Assembly (NCBI GenBank): GCA_003575245.1
Contig: NMQN01000605.1
Coordinates: forward strand, 1 to 11,525
DNA: 11,525 bases
Origin: Candidatus Atribacteria bacterium 1244-E10-H5-B2
GTDB lineage: Bacteria; Atribacterota; JS1; SB-45; 34-128
Direction: 5' to 3'
The notes beneath the pieces were generated by a model. It had not been told where the DNA came from, made no database searches, and saw only the letters and a program-made list of their open reading frames with translations. A program made the position numbers and the translations under genes. Each line of letters opens with the position of its first letter. The stretch's first letter is position 1. Below are positions 1 to 6,519 of the stretch, piece after piece.

Positions 1-1066
1 ACTTAGGTTCGGTTAAGCTCATCGGAGGTTCACTAACCTTAATTAAATTATCAATTCCATGTTGATGCACGATATCGGCATCATCGCTGATAATTGCCGC
101 CACCGCTATTACCGGAATATTATATTTTTTAGCAATCTTGGCTACTCCTATTGGGGTCTTTCCGTAAATAGTCTGACTATCAATCTTTCCCTCACCGGTG
201 ATTACCAGATCAGCATCTTTGATAGCTTGTTCAAGTTTTACTATCTCAATCATAATCTCAATACCTGGTCTAAGTTCCGCATCCAAAAATGCTATTAAAC
301 TGGCCCCCAAACCCCCGGCTGCTCCTGCTCCCGGTATATCCTTTACATCTTTATGTAAATCTCTTTTTATTATTTCAGCAAAATGAGACAGAGATTTGTC
401 TAATTCTTCAATTAATTCTGGAGTAGCTCCTTTCTGAGGCCCATATATCCTGGAAGCCCCCTTCGGTCCGCAAAGAGGATTGTTTACATCTGAGGCTACT
501 AATACTTTAGTATCAGAAAGGCGGTTATCCAAATTACTTATATCAATCCGATTAACTTTTTTTAATTCTCCTCCTCCAAAACCTACCTCCTCTCCGTCTT
601 TGTCTAATAATTTTACCCCTAAAGCCTGAACCATTCCTGCCCCTCCATCATTGGTGGCACTTCCTCCGATCCCGATAATCATCTTTCTACATCCCTGGTC
701 TAATGCTGCCTTAATTAACTGACCGGTTCCGTAGGTAGTAGCTATCAATGGATTCCTTTTATTCTCCGGAACTAAAGTTAATCCAGAAGCTTCAGCCATC
801 TCAATAACTGCTGTCCTCTTATCTCCTAAAATTCCGTAAGAAGCCAAAACTTCATCTCCCAAGGGACCTGTAACTTTCTCTCTTAAAATTTCTCCTCCGG
901 TGGCATTAACCAGGCACTGAACTGTACCGTCTCCACCATCAGCCATAGGGATTTTTACAATTTCAGCTTCCGGAAATATTTCCCTTACTCCTTGCCCTAT
1001 TGCATCTGATACTTCTACAGCAGTTAAACTGCCTTTGAACGAATCTGGAGCTACAACTATTTTCAT
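1..1066 (-). CDS. Glycerate kinase, type I (GlxK/GarK family), 3' end cut by window
   Basis: Phosphorylates D-glycerate with ATP, usually giving 2-phosphoglycerate, and links glycerate, glyoxylate or sugar-acid breakdown to glycolysis in the cytoplasm. The frame is open from the ATG at 1066 to base 1, giving 355 residues. The family is usually about 370-385 aa, so only a short C-terminal tail is missing. Family hallmarks are visible: the N-terminus MKIVVAPDSFKGSLTA, MADGGDGT at about residues 41-48, GIGGSATNDGGAGM at about 131-144, and the glycine-rich GAGAAGGLGA near 245-255, followed by VITGEGKID. The start is supported by GAGGT nine bases upstream. No partner gene of glycerate metabolism is visible, because the upstream side is a long non-coding stretch. 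Family assignment is firm. Whether the product is 2- or 3-phosphoglycerate is inferred from the family only. Confidence 0.93.
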   Translation of the reverse strand, partial: MKIVVAPDSFKGSLTAVEVSDAIGQGVREIFPEAEIVKIPMADGGDGTVQCLVNATGGEILREKVTGPLGDEVLASYGILGDKRTAVIEMAEASGLTLVPENKRNPLIATTYGTGQLIKAALDQGCRKMIIGIGGSATNDGGAGMVQALGVKLLDKDGEEVGFGGGELKKVNRIDISNLDNRLSDTKVLVASDVNNPLCGPKGASRIYGPQKGATPELIEELDKSLSHFAEIIKRDLHKDVKDIPGAGAAGGLGASLIAFLDAELRPGIEIMIEIVKLEQAIKDADLVITGEGKIDSQTIYGKTPIGVAKIAKKYNIPVIAVAAIISDDADIVHQHGIDNLIKVSEPPMSLTEPK

Positions 1067-1123
1067 CGTTTTTTTACCTCAATTAGGAACTGTATATCTC
1101 TTTAATTTATTTACCGTTATAGA

Positions 1124-1141
1124 ATATACGCCATCGTATAT
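1124..1141. promoter_or_regulatory. Palindrome upstream of glycerate kinase, candidate operator
   Basis: ATATACG-CCAT-CGTATAT is a perfect 7-bp inverted repeat with a 4-base centre, ending 58 bases before the glycerate kinase start. On the minus strand a weak -10-like TATTAT overlaps its upstream edge, so a bound regulator could cover the transcription start. The -35 is poor. This is a candidate repressor or activator site only; the regulator is not in the window. Confidence 0.3.
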
Positions 1142-1233
1142 AATATTTCCTTTGTACAATAGCATGAAAAATACATTTTTTTCTTAATATTTTTTATACA
1201 ATTTGCACAAACTTTTAAAATATCTTTACCCTC

Positions 1234-1263
1234 TCTAAAACCTTTATAAAATAAGGCTTTCCG
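1234..1263 (+). repeat. Dispersed quasi-palindromic repeat, copy D
   Basis: The copy reads CTAAAACCTTTAT, a short variable centre, then AAGGCTTTCCG. It matches copies A-C in both half-sites but has CCTTT where they have CCCTT. It is the first member of a four-copy family confined to the non-coding stretch 1067-2002. It lies in the same orientation as copy A. Confidence 0.5.
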
Positions 1264-1364
1264 CCCACATCTAAAATAAGCTATTTTATGCCCTTTTATA
1301 CGCCTATTTTAAAAATATGACAAATCACCTCAGACCACCTCAAGAAACACGCATACGACCATAT

Positions 1365-1397
1365 TTCGCTAAAACCCTTATCCTGCAAGGCTTTCAG
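1365..1397 (+). repeat. Dispersed quasi-palindromic repeat, copy A
   Basis: The copy reads TTCGCTAAAACCCTTAT, a 5-nt variable centre (CCTGC), then AAGGCTTTCAG. The first 17 bases are identical to copy B on the opposite strand, and the second half-site is also shared. The two half-sites (AAACCCTT and AAGGCTTT) are near complements, so each copy could fold back or bind a dimeric protein. Confidence 0.65.
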
Positions 1398-1622
1398 CCT
1401 CCTAAAAATGCAACTTTTAGTCCTTTTTGCCTTATTTTCTCCATATTTTGGAAGTATTATCAATATCCCATATAACAAAAAAACACAGAAACCCTTATAT
1501 TTACTGCGTTTTATAGACTTATCATTTTTTTCTTTAAATACTGGTAATTACCTAATTCTATATATCTACCTTGTACTATTTAAACTGCAATTTCTTATTA
1601 TCTTACTTATTAATGGGGAAAG

Positions 1623-1642
1623 TGTGTAAAACATGTGGAAAA
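1623..1642 (-). other. Two adjacent DnaA-box-like words
   Basis: TTTTACACA (1623-1631) and TTTTCCACA (1634-1642), both read on the minus strand, fit the TTWTNCACA consensus and start 11 bases apart. They lie just beside repeat copy B in AT-rich DNA. No dnaA, dnaN, rpmH or replication-initiator gene is present, so an origin is not supported. They may be chance words in AT-rich sequence. Confidence 0.2.
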
Positions 1643-1649
1643 ACAACAC

Positions 1650-1683
1650 CTTGAAAGCCTTATGTAATAAGGGTTTTAGCGAA
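1650..1683 (-). repeat. Dispersed quasi-palindromic repeat, copy B
   Basis: Read on the minus strand it is TTCGCTAAAACCCTTAT, a variable centre TACAT, then AAGGCTTTCAAG. It is the inverted partner of copy A, and together they enclose about 250 bp (1398-1649). The variable 5-nt centre between conserved arms sets the family apart from a simple duplication. Confidence 0.65.
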
Positions 1684-1693
1684 TAACTAATTT

Positions 1694-1732
1694 AAGTACC
1701 TTTATTTGCATAATTTTTAAAAATAGGTACTT
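1694..1732. repeat. Inverted repeat with AAGTACCT arms
   Basis: AAGTACCTTTATTT at 1694-1707 faces AAATAGGTACTT ending at 1732, giving 12 of 14 positions complementary with a short AT-rich loop. The word AGGTACT recurs near 1888 without a partner. It could be a hairpin or protein site; it has no T-run and lies far from any gene end, so it is not a clear terminator. Confidence 0.35.
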
Positions 1733-1928
1733 TTACCCCTCAAAAATGGCTTTTTTTTGACTAATATTTCACTCTTTTAAAAACTGAAAGTGGCTATTTA
1801 TAAGGGTTTCGCGATTTGGAGGAGGTGAAAATAGGCTAAAAATGGGGGTTGTAATTGCCGATTTTTCGAAAATTGAGACGCAAAAAAAGGTACTATATGT
1901 GCGTTTAAAGGGTATTCCTGAGGGGGGT

Positions 1929-1959
1929 CTGAAAGCCTTGCAAATAAAGGGTTTTAAAA
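1929..1959 (-). repeat. Dispersed quasi-palindromic repeat, copy C
   Basis: Read on the minus strand it is TAAAACCCTTTATTTGCA followed by AGGCTTTCAG. About 24 of 28 positions match copy A, but the TTCGC lead-in is lost. It lies about 45 bp downstream of the ATPase stop codon, in the same orientation as copy B. Confidence 0.55.
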
Positions 1960-2002
1960 GGGGGGCAAATAAGATAGAGAACCGCCCCTGACACATATAA
2001 CA

Positions 2003-3220
2003 TTACGGTAAAAAGGATAACCACCTGGGAGCAGATATGATTAAAATCTTATTTTTTTGATTGGTAACTATTCTTCCGACATGTTGTTTATTTACCAACT
2101 GAATAGCAGGTACATCAAGCTTATTCTGAAATTTAATCAAGCTGCTCGAAACATTTTCATCTGATAGTTTACATTCAATCAGAAGTGTAGGATGATTATC
2201 TTTACAAATAAGAAAATCAATTTCTTCTCTTTCTTTATTGCGGATATAATGCATGGAAAAATCTCCCAATCCCAAATCGTTCCAATTTAAAATTGCCCTG
2301 TATAACTCTAAGCCAATCATATTCTCAAAACGAATACCTCTATCATTTATTTGTGCATAGTCAAAAAGATAAACCTTCTTTTCCTTTTTAATTGCCCGGG
2401 GAATTTTATGTGTCCATGGTGATATTCGAAATATCAAATAATGGATTTCAAATACTTCAAGCCAGGTTTTGACACTATCCACGGATACTTGGACATCTAT
2501 GTTTAATGAACTTAAAGAAAGAGGATTACCTACTTTTAGCGGTAAGAGGGAATACAAGATCTCCAGGGAATCAAACTTTTTAATTTGTGTTAAATCTCGA
2601 ATATCCTCCCGAATTAACTGGTGCTGATAATTATTTGACCACAACCGGTAAAAATCCTTTTTCCCTTTCAAAAAGGGTTCAGGAAACCCACTAAGTTCAA
2701 AAAGATCATCCCATAAACCATAGTCCGTTTGATTATCCTCTTGAAAACGAAAGGGATGATTAATGAAATAAGGTACCGAATATTGGTGGTTCGTCAACTC
2801 TGAATAGGTAAAAGGTAGTAGGTGGAATTTCATATATCTGCCGGCCAGGGAATCTCCGCCTTTTTGATACAAATCTAATCTACCGCTACCGGTAACAAGA
2901 ATCTTGTATTCCTTAGCAAATCTGTCATAAACTCCTTTGAGATAATTCTTCCAATTGCTGTATTTATGAATTTCGTCAAAAATAATCAACGGGATCGATT
3001 CATCCATCCGGTCGACTTTCTCAAAAAAGTAAGGATCCTGGATCAATTCTCTCTTGCTGGGAATATCATCCCAATTAAAGTAAACTTGACTGCTAAAATC
3101 CCTGGCAATTATCTTTGCCAGGGTCGTTTTTCCGCTTTGCCTGGGACCGGATAAAAATACCATATTTTTATAAGATGATAGCTTTTGCCATATTTTCTGA
3201 TAAATTATTCTTTCCTTCAT
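2003..3220 (-). CDS. AAA_14/DUF4143-type ATP-binding protein with nuclease-like C-terminus
   Basis: This is a P-loop ATPase of the large AAA_14 plus DUF4143 family, common in bacteria and archaea and of undefined cellular role. Using the ATG at 3220 gives 405 aa. Walker A is GPRQSGKTT (25-33), Walker B is LIIFDEIH (D82/E83), and a sensor-like TGSGR follows near 108-112. The C-terminus carries EEID (D335) and ECK (349-351), spaced like a PD-(D/E)XK nuclease core, which is usual for DUF4143. A longer frame opens with TTG at 3256, but that TTG is the -35 box of a strong promoter, so the ATG is preferred. The gene follows transposase relic 1 and ends before the repeat-rich gap. Family is confident; a defence or toxin-like role is conjecture from context. 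Confidence 0.88.
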   Translation of the reverse strand: MKERIIYQKIWQKLSSYKNMVFLSGPRQSGKTTLAKIIARDFSSQVYFNWDDIPSKRELIQDPYFFEKVDRMDESIPLIIFDEIHKYSNWKNYLKGVYDRFAKEYKILVTGSGRLDLYQKGGDSLAGRYMKFHLLPFTYSELTNHQYSVPYFINHPFRFQEDNQTDYGLWDDLFELSGFPEPFLKGKKDFYRLWSNNYQHQLIREDIRDLTQIKKFDSLEILYSLLPLKVGNPLSLSSLNIDVQVSVDSVKTWLEVFEIHYLIFRISPWTHKIPRAIKKEKKVYLFDYAQINDRGIRFENMIGLELYRAILNWNDLGLGDFSMHYIRNKEREEIDFLICKDNHPTLLIECKLSDENVSSSLIKFQNKLDVPAIQLVNKQHVGRIVTNQKNKILIISAPRWLSFLP

Positions 3221-3227
3221 GATAACT

Positions 3228-3256
3228 ATAATACTACTCAATTCGAAAAAAGTCAA
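3228..3256 (-). promoter_or_regulatory. Consensus promoter giving a near-leaderless ATPase mRNA
   Basis: On the minus strand TTGACT (3251-3256), a 17-base spacer and TATTAT (3228-3233) form an excellent housekeeping-sigma promoter. The expected transcription start, about 7 bases past the -10, falls at about 3221, next to the ATG at 3220. The mRNA would then have essentially no 5' leader, consistent with the absence of a Shine-Dalgarno site before that ATG. Confidence 0.7.
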
Positions 3257-3287
3257 GACTATTTTAGATAAGACTCGAAAAAAGTCA
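3243..3287. repeat. Direct repeat over the ATPase promoter
   Basis: TCGAAAAAAGTCA occurs at 3243-3255 and again at 3275-3287, a 13-base exact repeat with a 32-bp period, about three helical turns. The inner copy overlaps the -35 box. Tandem spacing on one face of the helix fits a regulator binding two sites, or a duplicated -35 region. Confidence 0.45.
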
Positions 3288-3297
3288 CTTTCAACAA

Positions 3298-3369
3298 TTA
3301 AACCTCAACCATCTGGTTAAGAAACAATTCAGATCCTATAGGTTGTCCACTAAAAGTTACCGAATTATT
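3298..3369 (-). pseudogene. Transposase C-terminal relic, copy 1 (truncated)
   Basis: Translated on the minus strand this reads NNSVTFSGQPIGSELFLNQ, then MVEV and a stop. It matches copies 2 and 3 from the shared boundary CAATAATTCGG through the MVE codons, then diverges, losing the basic GRPRKR tail. An inverted relative of the element's other end (GGATGTTGTCTA on the plus strand) lies at about 3433-3444, between the HEPN gene and this relic, suggesting an internally deleted element. The likely source is an IS200-like or REP-associated transposase, judged from the Gly-Arg-Pro-Arg-Lys tail of its sisters. The fragment is not functional. Confidence 0.55.
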
Positions 3370-3460
3370 GCGCTGGTATACCTTACCTATTTATCTAATT
3401 TAAAAGTAAAATATTAATTGTCTAAGAAAATGGGATGTTGTCTACTTATTTACTATTTAT

Positions 3461-4804
3461 TTAAATATTTTCATACTCTCGCCATCCACCATTTTGTATT
3501 GTTTGATAGATATTCTGATACAAACCACTATAACCTATTAGCTTGAGAATAACTTTATCTATAAAGTTAATTATAAAAGTAAATTCTTCAAAACTTGATT
3601 TATATTTACAATCACTTTCATTGTATATATCATAAAAAAATTGACCTCTATGAACTAATGCATTGCGGCTTTTAATAAAACATTTAATATTATCATTTTC
3701 TTTTTCTACATCAAAATTAATACTTTCTAAAAATCTTATTAATATTTCTTTAAAAGGTTTCCTATTCAATTCTGGAATCTTGGAAAAAAGCATTTTTTTT
3801 TCAACTGATAAATCAACATTATTTTTTATATCATATTCTAAGATTCTCTCAATCTCTTTTTTAATGTTTTTTCTAATCTTTCTAAAAACCATGGGTTGAA
3901 AAATGTCATCATCAATGTTTCTAGTCTTTAAAAAATACCCCCTTAGCATTTCCATAACTACTACAGCTCTTAGCCCTCTCGTCCCTAAATAGCGTCCTTC
4001 TGATTTTGAATCAAGAAATGCATTAATAATCCATTTTAAATGATAAGTGTCTTTTCTTTCAATAAAGGTAGAATAAACGGTTTCTATAAAATTTTTAATC
4101 GAATTAATATCTTGTGCAATAATAAAAAAAGGCGCATATGAACTTGTAACTCTATTTAAATACTTTTCATGTACGTATGAATCTTTATAGAATTTATAGC
4201 TAATCCATTGAATTTTAGTCCCCTGAGCCATTGATAAAAGATGACAAATATCATCGAGAATTTCTATAATTTGGTCAAATGATGGTGAATTGTCATTGTT
4301 TAAGTAAATTATTTCACTAGTAGTTTCTACATCTCTGTTTATTCTTAAATTTCTATTTATTTCTTCAAAATTATCTAAAGGTCTAACTAAAAAACTTAAC
4401 TTTTGATTTTTATCTTTATGGGGATCAGATAGTGATAATTCAAAATTTTCAAGTTTATTCAAACAAAAATTTGTTATTTTAAAACACAAAACATTCTCAT
4501 TTTTTTTATTGTTTGTAATAATTTCTATTTCTTTTAAATAGAATACTGTGTTTTTTTTATCAAAGTAGGTGATGTAAAAGCTATCTAAATTATTTTTTGC
4601 GAAGCATTCAAATTTATCTTTGGTTTTTCCTTTAAATTTTTTTACATTAAATTTTTCTGAAATAATTAAAGTTAAGACTAAGTCATAATCAATAAATTTA
4701 CACCACAAGACTATTCCACTATCTTGTTTTTGATATAATTCAAAACTACATTTATATATCTCATCATTAATTAAAGTGACTTCTCCATTCCCTTGATAAT
4801 TCAT
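3461..4804 (-). CDS. HEPN-domain protein, ApeA-like, putative abortive-infection ribonuclease
   Basis: A 447-aa protein whose C-terminal third contains SRNALVHRG, an R-x4-H motif (R380, H385) of the kind that forms the catalytic centre of HEPN ribonucleases. The helical surroundings and position resemble the Apea-like HEPN group, which cleaves RNA during phage-triggered abortive infection. Residues 1-150 are rich in short beta-like stretches and Lys/Asn, and 175-300 look helical; I recognise neither part firmly. The start is set at the second ATG: AGGAG lies 7 bases before it, while the first ATG (4810) would sit only one base from that site. Transposase relic 2 ends just upstream. The coding sequence is very AT-rich, more so than the R-M gene, which suggests acquisition. 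HEPN assignment is probable; the ApeA link and the defence role are inferred. Confidence 0.62.
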   Translation of the reverse strand: MNYQGNGEVTLINDEIYKCSFELYQKQDSGIVLWCKFIDYDLVLTLIISEKFNVKKFKGKTKDKFECFAKNNLDSFYITYFDKKNTVFYLKEIEIITNNKKNENVLCFKITNFCLNKLENFELSLSDPHKDKNQKLSFLVRPLDNFEEINRNLRINRDVETTSEIIYLNNDNSPSFDQIIEILDDICHLLSMAQGTKIQWISYKFYKDSYVHEKYLNRVTSSYAPFFIIAQDINSIKNFIETVYSTFIERKDTYHLKWIINAFLDSKSEGRYLGTRGLRAVVVMEMLRGYFLKTRNIDDDIFQPMVFRKIRKNIKKEIERILEYDIKNNVDLSVEKKMLFSKIPELNRKPFKEILIRFLESINFDVEKENDNIKCFIKSRNALVHRGQFFYDIYNESDCKYKSSFEEFTFIINFIDKVILKLIGYSGLYQNIYQTIQNGGWREYENI

Positions 4805-4849
4805 AAACATTCTCCTAAAAATATGGACACATCCTGTTTTATCTATGGC

Positions 4850-4975
4850 TTAGCTTTCCCTTTTACGAGGTCTTCCTTTAGGACGTCTATCTGTAGTAAT
4901 ATCTAAAGCCTCAACCATCTGGATAAAAAACTCCTTAGATTCTGAAGGTTTTCCGCTAAAAATTACCGAATTATT
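4850..4975 (-). pseudogene. Transposase C-terminal relic, copy 2 (best preserved)
   Basis: Forty-one codons read on the minus strand as NNSVIFSGKPSESKEFFIQM, then VEALDITTDRRPKGRPRKRES and stop. The strongly basic Gly-Arg-Pro-Arg-Lys tail resembles the ends of IS200-like/REP-associated (Y1) transposases, but the catalytic part is absent, so the family is tentative. No start codon or ribosome site belongs to it. The similarity to copy 3 continues past the stop to about 4822, where GGACACATCC forms a small palindrome. The far side begins abruptly at CAATAATTCGG next to the REP-like GGGGTGCCAAGT. It sits immediately in front of the HEPN gene. Confidence 0.6.
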
Positions 4976-5013
4976 GACTTGGCACCCCTGTCCTTATTTA
5001 TTAATATTTATCA

Positions 5014-5463
5014 TCATTTATTATAATTTTTACTTGTAATTGTTATTAAAGAATTGAGGAATTCGGAAAATGAGTGAAATGGTATATTGAATTGGAGAGA
5101 GCTACCAGGGGCCACCTTATAATCGCCATCACTCCCACGTGGCCAAATAGATAAATAACGATGATTTAAATCTCTTGCGGTAATGAGATAACCCGTGTTT
5201 GGTGATTCATAAAGTAAAACAAGAACCCATTTCATATCTGATTGGTTTAACTCGTCAATTCTGTTTTTAGTTACACCCCACCTATAAGGTTTCTCAGATC
5301 GCACCTTAAAATATATCAAACAATTCATTGATCCTGATAATTCAATGATATTCATGCTCATTCGCCTTGTGCCTCGAGCCCAAAGCTGACTACAAAAATC
5401 TCGTTTTTCTCCATTTTGGCGTAGTAGTGAAATAAACTCACCTTGAATTTGATTTGCATTCAT
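5014..5463 (-). CDS. Hypothetical protein, 149 aa
   Basis: I do not recognise this family with confidence. It is a compact soluble protein with no signal peptide or membrane segment. The N-terminus (NANQIQGEFISLLRQNGEKR) looks helical. A central alternating segment, LIYFKVRSEKPYRWGVTKNR at about 49-68, then WVLVLLYES and GYLITARDL, looks like a small alpha/beta fold, and a conserved-looking DGDYKV follows. A helix-strand-strand layout with a leading E and a K after a strand (YFKV) could be a nuclease-like fold, but this is speculative. AGGTG eight bases upstream supports the ATG. It follows the TIR gene by 103 bp in the same direction and could be its partner, although an inverted repeat lies between them. 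Confidence 0.7.
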   Translation of the reverse strand: MNANQIQGEFISLLRQNGEKRDFCSQLWARGTRRMSMNIIELSGSMNCLIYFKVRSEKPYRWGVTKNRIDELNQSDMKWVLVLLYESPNTGYLITARDLNHRYLSIWPRGSDGDYKVAPGSSLQFNIPFHSFSEFLNSLITITSKNYNK

Positions 5464-5505
5464 TTCATTTTCACCTCTCTAATGGCAATTGCAGATAATA
5501 TTTTG

Positions 5506-5563
5506 CAGATAAAAGAAGTTGCAAAATGAAATTTAAAATAATCTTTGATTTTTCTTTTATCTG
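5506..5563. terminator. Inverted repeat directly after the TIR stop codon
   Basis: CAGATAAAAGAA (5506-5517) and TTCTTTTATCTG (5552-5563) are perfect 12-bp complements around a 34-nt loop, beginning three bases past the TIR stop. TTGCAGATAA is also directly repeated at 5489-5498 and 5503-5512. There is no T-run after the stem, so it may attenuate transcription, stabilise the mRNA end or bind a protein rather than act as a classical terminator. Confidence 0.4.
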
Positions 5564-5566
5564 TTG

Positions 5567-6466
5567 TTAATTAAAATAACTTTCAAAAAATTTAATTTTC
5601 CAACTAAACTTTTCAACCGGGAGATTATAGGCAAACCCTTCTTCTGCTTTTTCCCATTTTCCATATGGTGCAAAATCGGCTTTTACTACATTATACATAC
5701 AATCAAATCCATTAAAATTTTCATCTTTGCAATAAGCAAAAATTGCTAAAGCATCTGGTTTTTCTTTGTTAAATTCACTAGCCCCGCAATACTTGATATT
5801 AAATCTAACCTCATCCTTAGATAAACCATTTGGAAATTGTATTTTTAACTGTAACCTTCGGATTACAGAAAAATTTAACCATTTATTTCCAACGATTTTA
5901 TATTTTGGTTTATAATGACTCTTGGGAAAGTCAATATTCGCTAAAGGCGTTCTTTTTCTTTTATCTTTAACTAACTGGTAAGCCTTATCTAAAGCACCTT
6001 TTGAGTTTTTGATACTATTGTAGGTTTTTTCAAAATCAGTTTTGCGCGAAGTCCCTTGCTTTTTCTCATATTGTAATAGTTTATAAATGGCAATTTTAGC
6101 AATTTCTACACTATTATTTTCATAAGGTACATAAATAATGTTCGAGGGTAAACCAATAATTTTTGTGTCATCCAATTTAATTGGAATAAACCTATTTTCG
6201 GCACTCCGCTCTAAAATTACATCCCATTCGAATCTCGGCCATTTTTTTTGTTTATAATATTTCGAAATGATAACGATGACCTGCTTACTTTTTGAGAATA
6301 AATCTTCAAAAAAACTTTCACCATCTTTTCCTATAAATTGGTGTTTCTCATTTTCTGCAAGAAAAACTGAATAGTCACCATATTCTTCTTTGATTTTATT
6401 ATAAATATCTTCAGCAATTAATCTATCTTCTCCGGCATAAGAAATTGCAAAATCGTATTCATGCAT
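5567..6466 (-). CDS. TIR-domain protein with unknown C-terminal domain, putative NAD-cleaving effector
   Basis: A 299-aa protein. Residues 1-135 form a bacterial TIR domain: YDFAISYAGEDR (4-15), then VFLAENEKHQFIGKDGESFF, a VIVIISKYY strand, KKWPRFEWD, and RFIPIKLDDTKIIGLP (92-107). E80 in FEWD occupies the place of the catalytic glutamate in NAD-consuming TIRs. Bacterial TIR proteins of this layout act in anti-phage systems such as Thoeris and CBASS, either depleting NAD or making cyclic ADP-ribose signals. Residues 165-299 are a separate domain I cannot assign (RRLQLKIQFPNG, DALAIFAYCKDENFNGFD, FSWKIKFFESYFN), perhaps a ligand or partner sensor. AAGGGAG eight bases upstream supports the start. 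Transposase relic 3 ends just upstream and the 149-aa gene follows. TIR call firm; defence role inferred. Confidence 0.85.
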   Translation of the reverse strand: MHEYDFAISYAGEDRLIAEDIYNKIKEEYGDYSVFLAENEKHQFIGKDGESFFEDLFSKSKQVIVIISKYYKQKKWPRFEWDVILERSAENRFIPIKLDDTKIIGLPSNIIYVPYENNSVEIAKIAIYKLLQYEKKQGTSRKTDFEKTYNSIKNSKGALDKAYQLVKDKRKRTPLANIDFPKSHYKPKYKIVGNKWLNFSVIRRLQLKIQFPNGLSKDEVRFNIKYCGASEFNKEKPDALAIFAYCKDENFNGFDCMYNVVKADFAPYGKWEKAEEGFAYNLPVEKFSWKIKFFESYFN

Positions 6467-6491
6467 TTCATAAACTCCCTTAATTTAAATT

Positions 6492-6510
6492 AAATAGGCA
6501 CATCCTATTT
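6492..6510. repeat. Small hairpin at the end of transposase relic 3
   Basis: AAATAGG-CACAT-CCTATTT is a perfect 7-bp stem with a 5-nt loop, 25 bases before the TIR start. Copy 2 carries a weaker version (GGACACATCC). REP-associated and IS200-type elements end in such hairpins, so this is probably the element's end. It also lies in the TIR mRNA leader or promoter region. Confidence 0.5.
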
Positions 6511-6519
6511 TTCTATGGT

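Larger units (their letters stand above)
1067..2002. other. Long non-coding stretch with clustered repeats
   Basis: No credible gene was found on either strand; the few short open frames lack ribosome sites and have low-complexity translations. The stretch holds the four-copy AAACCCTTAT/AAGGCTTTC family (copies D and A forward, B and C reverse), further half-sites such as ATAAGGGTTTCGCG near 1798, an AAGTACCT inverted repeat, and the DnaA-like words. Just after the ATPase stop, a minus-strand GGGGCGGTTCTC (about 1978-1989) resembles REP-type words common in repeat-rich bacteria. Confidence 0.6.

Noticed and set aside
1408..1629. 73-aa plus-strand hydrophobic ORF
   Set aside because: The translation reflects AT-rich DNA. 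There is no Shine-Dalgarno site, and the frame ends in the DnaA-like words rather than at any recognisable domain.
1234..1959. CRISPR array from the ~30-nt repeats
   Set aside because: The copies occur in both orientations, at unequal spacing (about 100-250 bp), with a variable centre and no cas genes.
1769..1996. 75-aa minus-strand ORF downstream of the ATPase gene
   Set aside because: No ribosome site, low-complexity translation rich in Phe/Pro/Ser, and it runs through repeat copy C, so it is a chance frame.
3221..3256. 12-residue N-terminal extension of the ATPase (TTG start)
   Set aside because: The TTG and following codons coincide with the -35, spacer and -10 of a consensus promoter, and no Shine-Dalgarno site precedes it.
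4850..4975. Independent small basic protein gene
   Set aside because: The frame has no start codon or ribosome site, is repeated in decayed form at two other places, and ends like a transposase tail, so it is treated as a relic.
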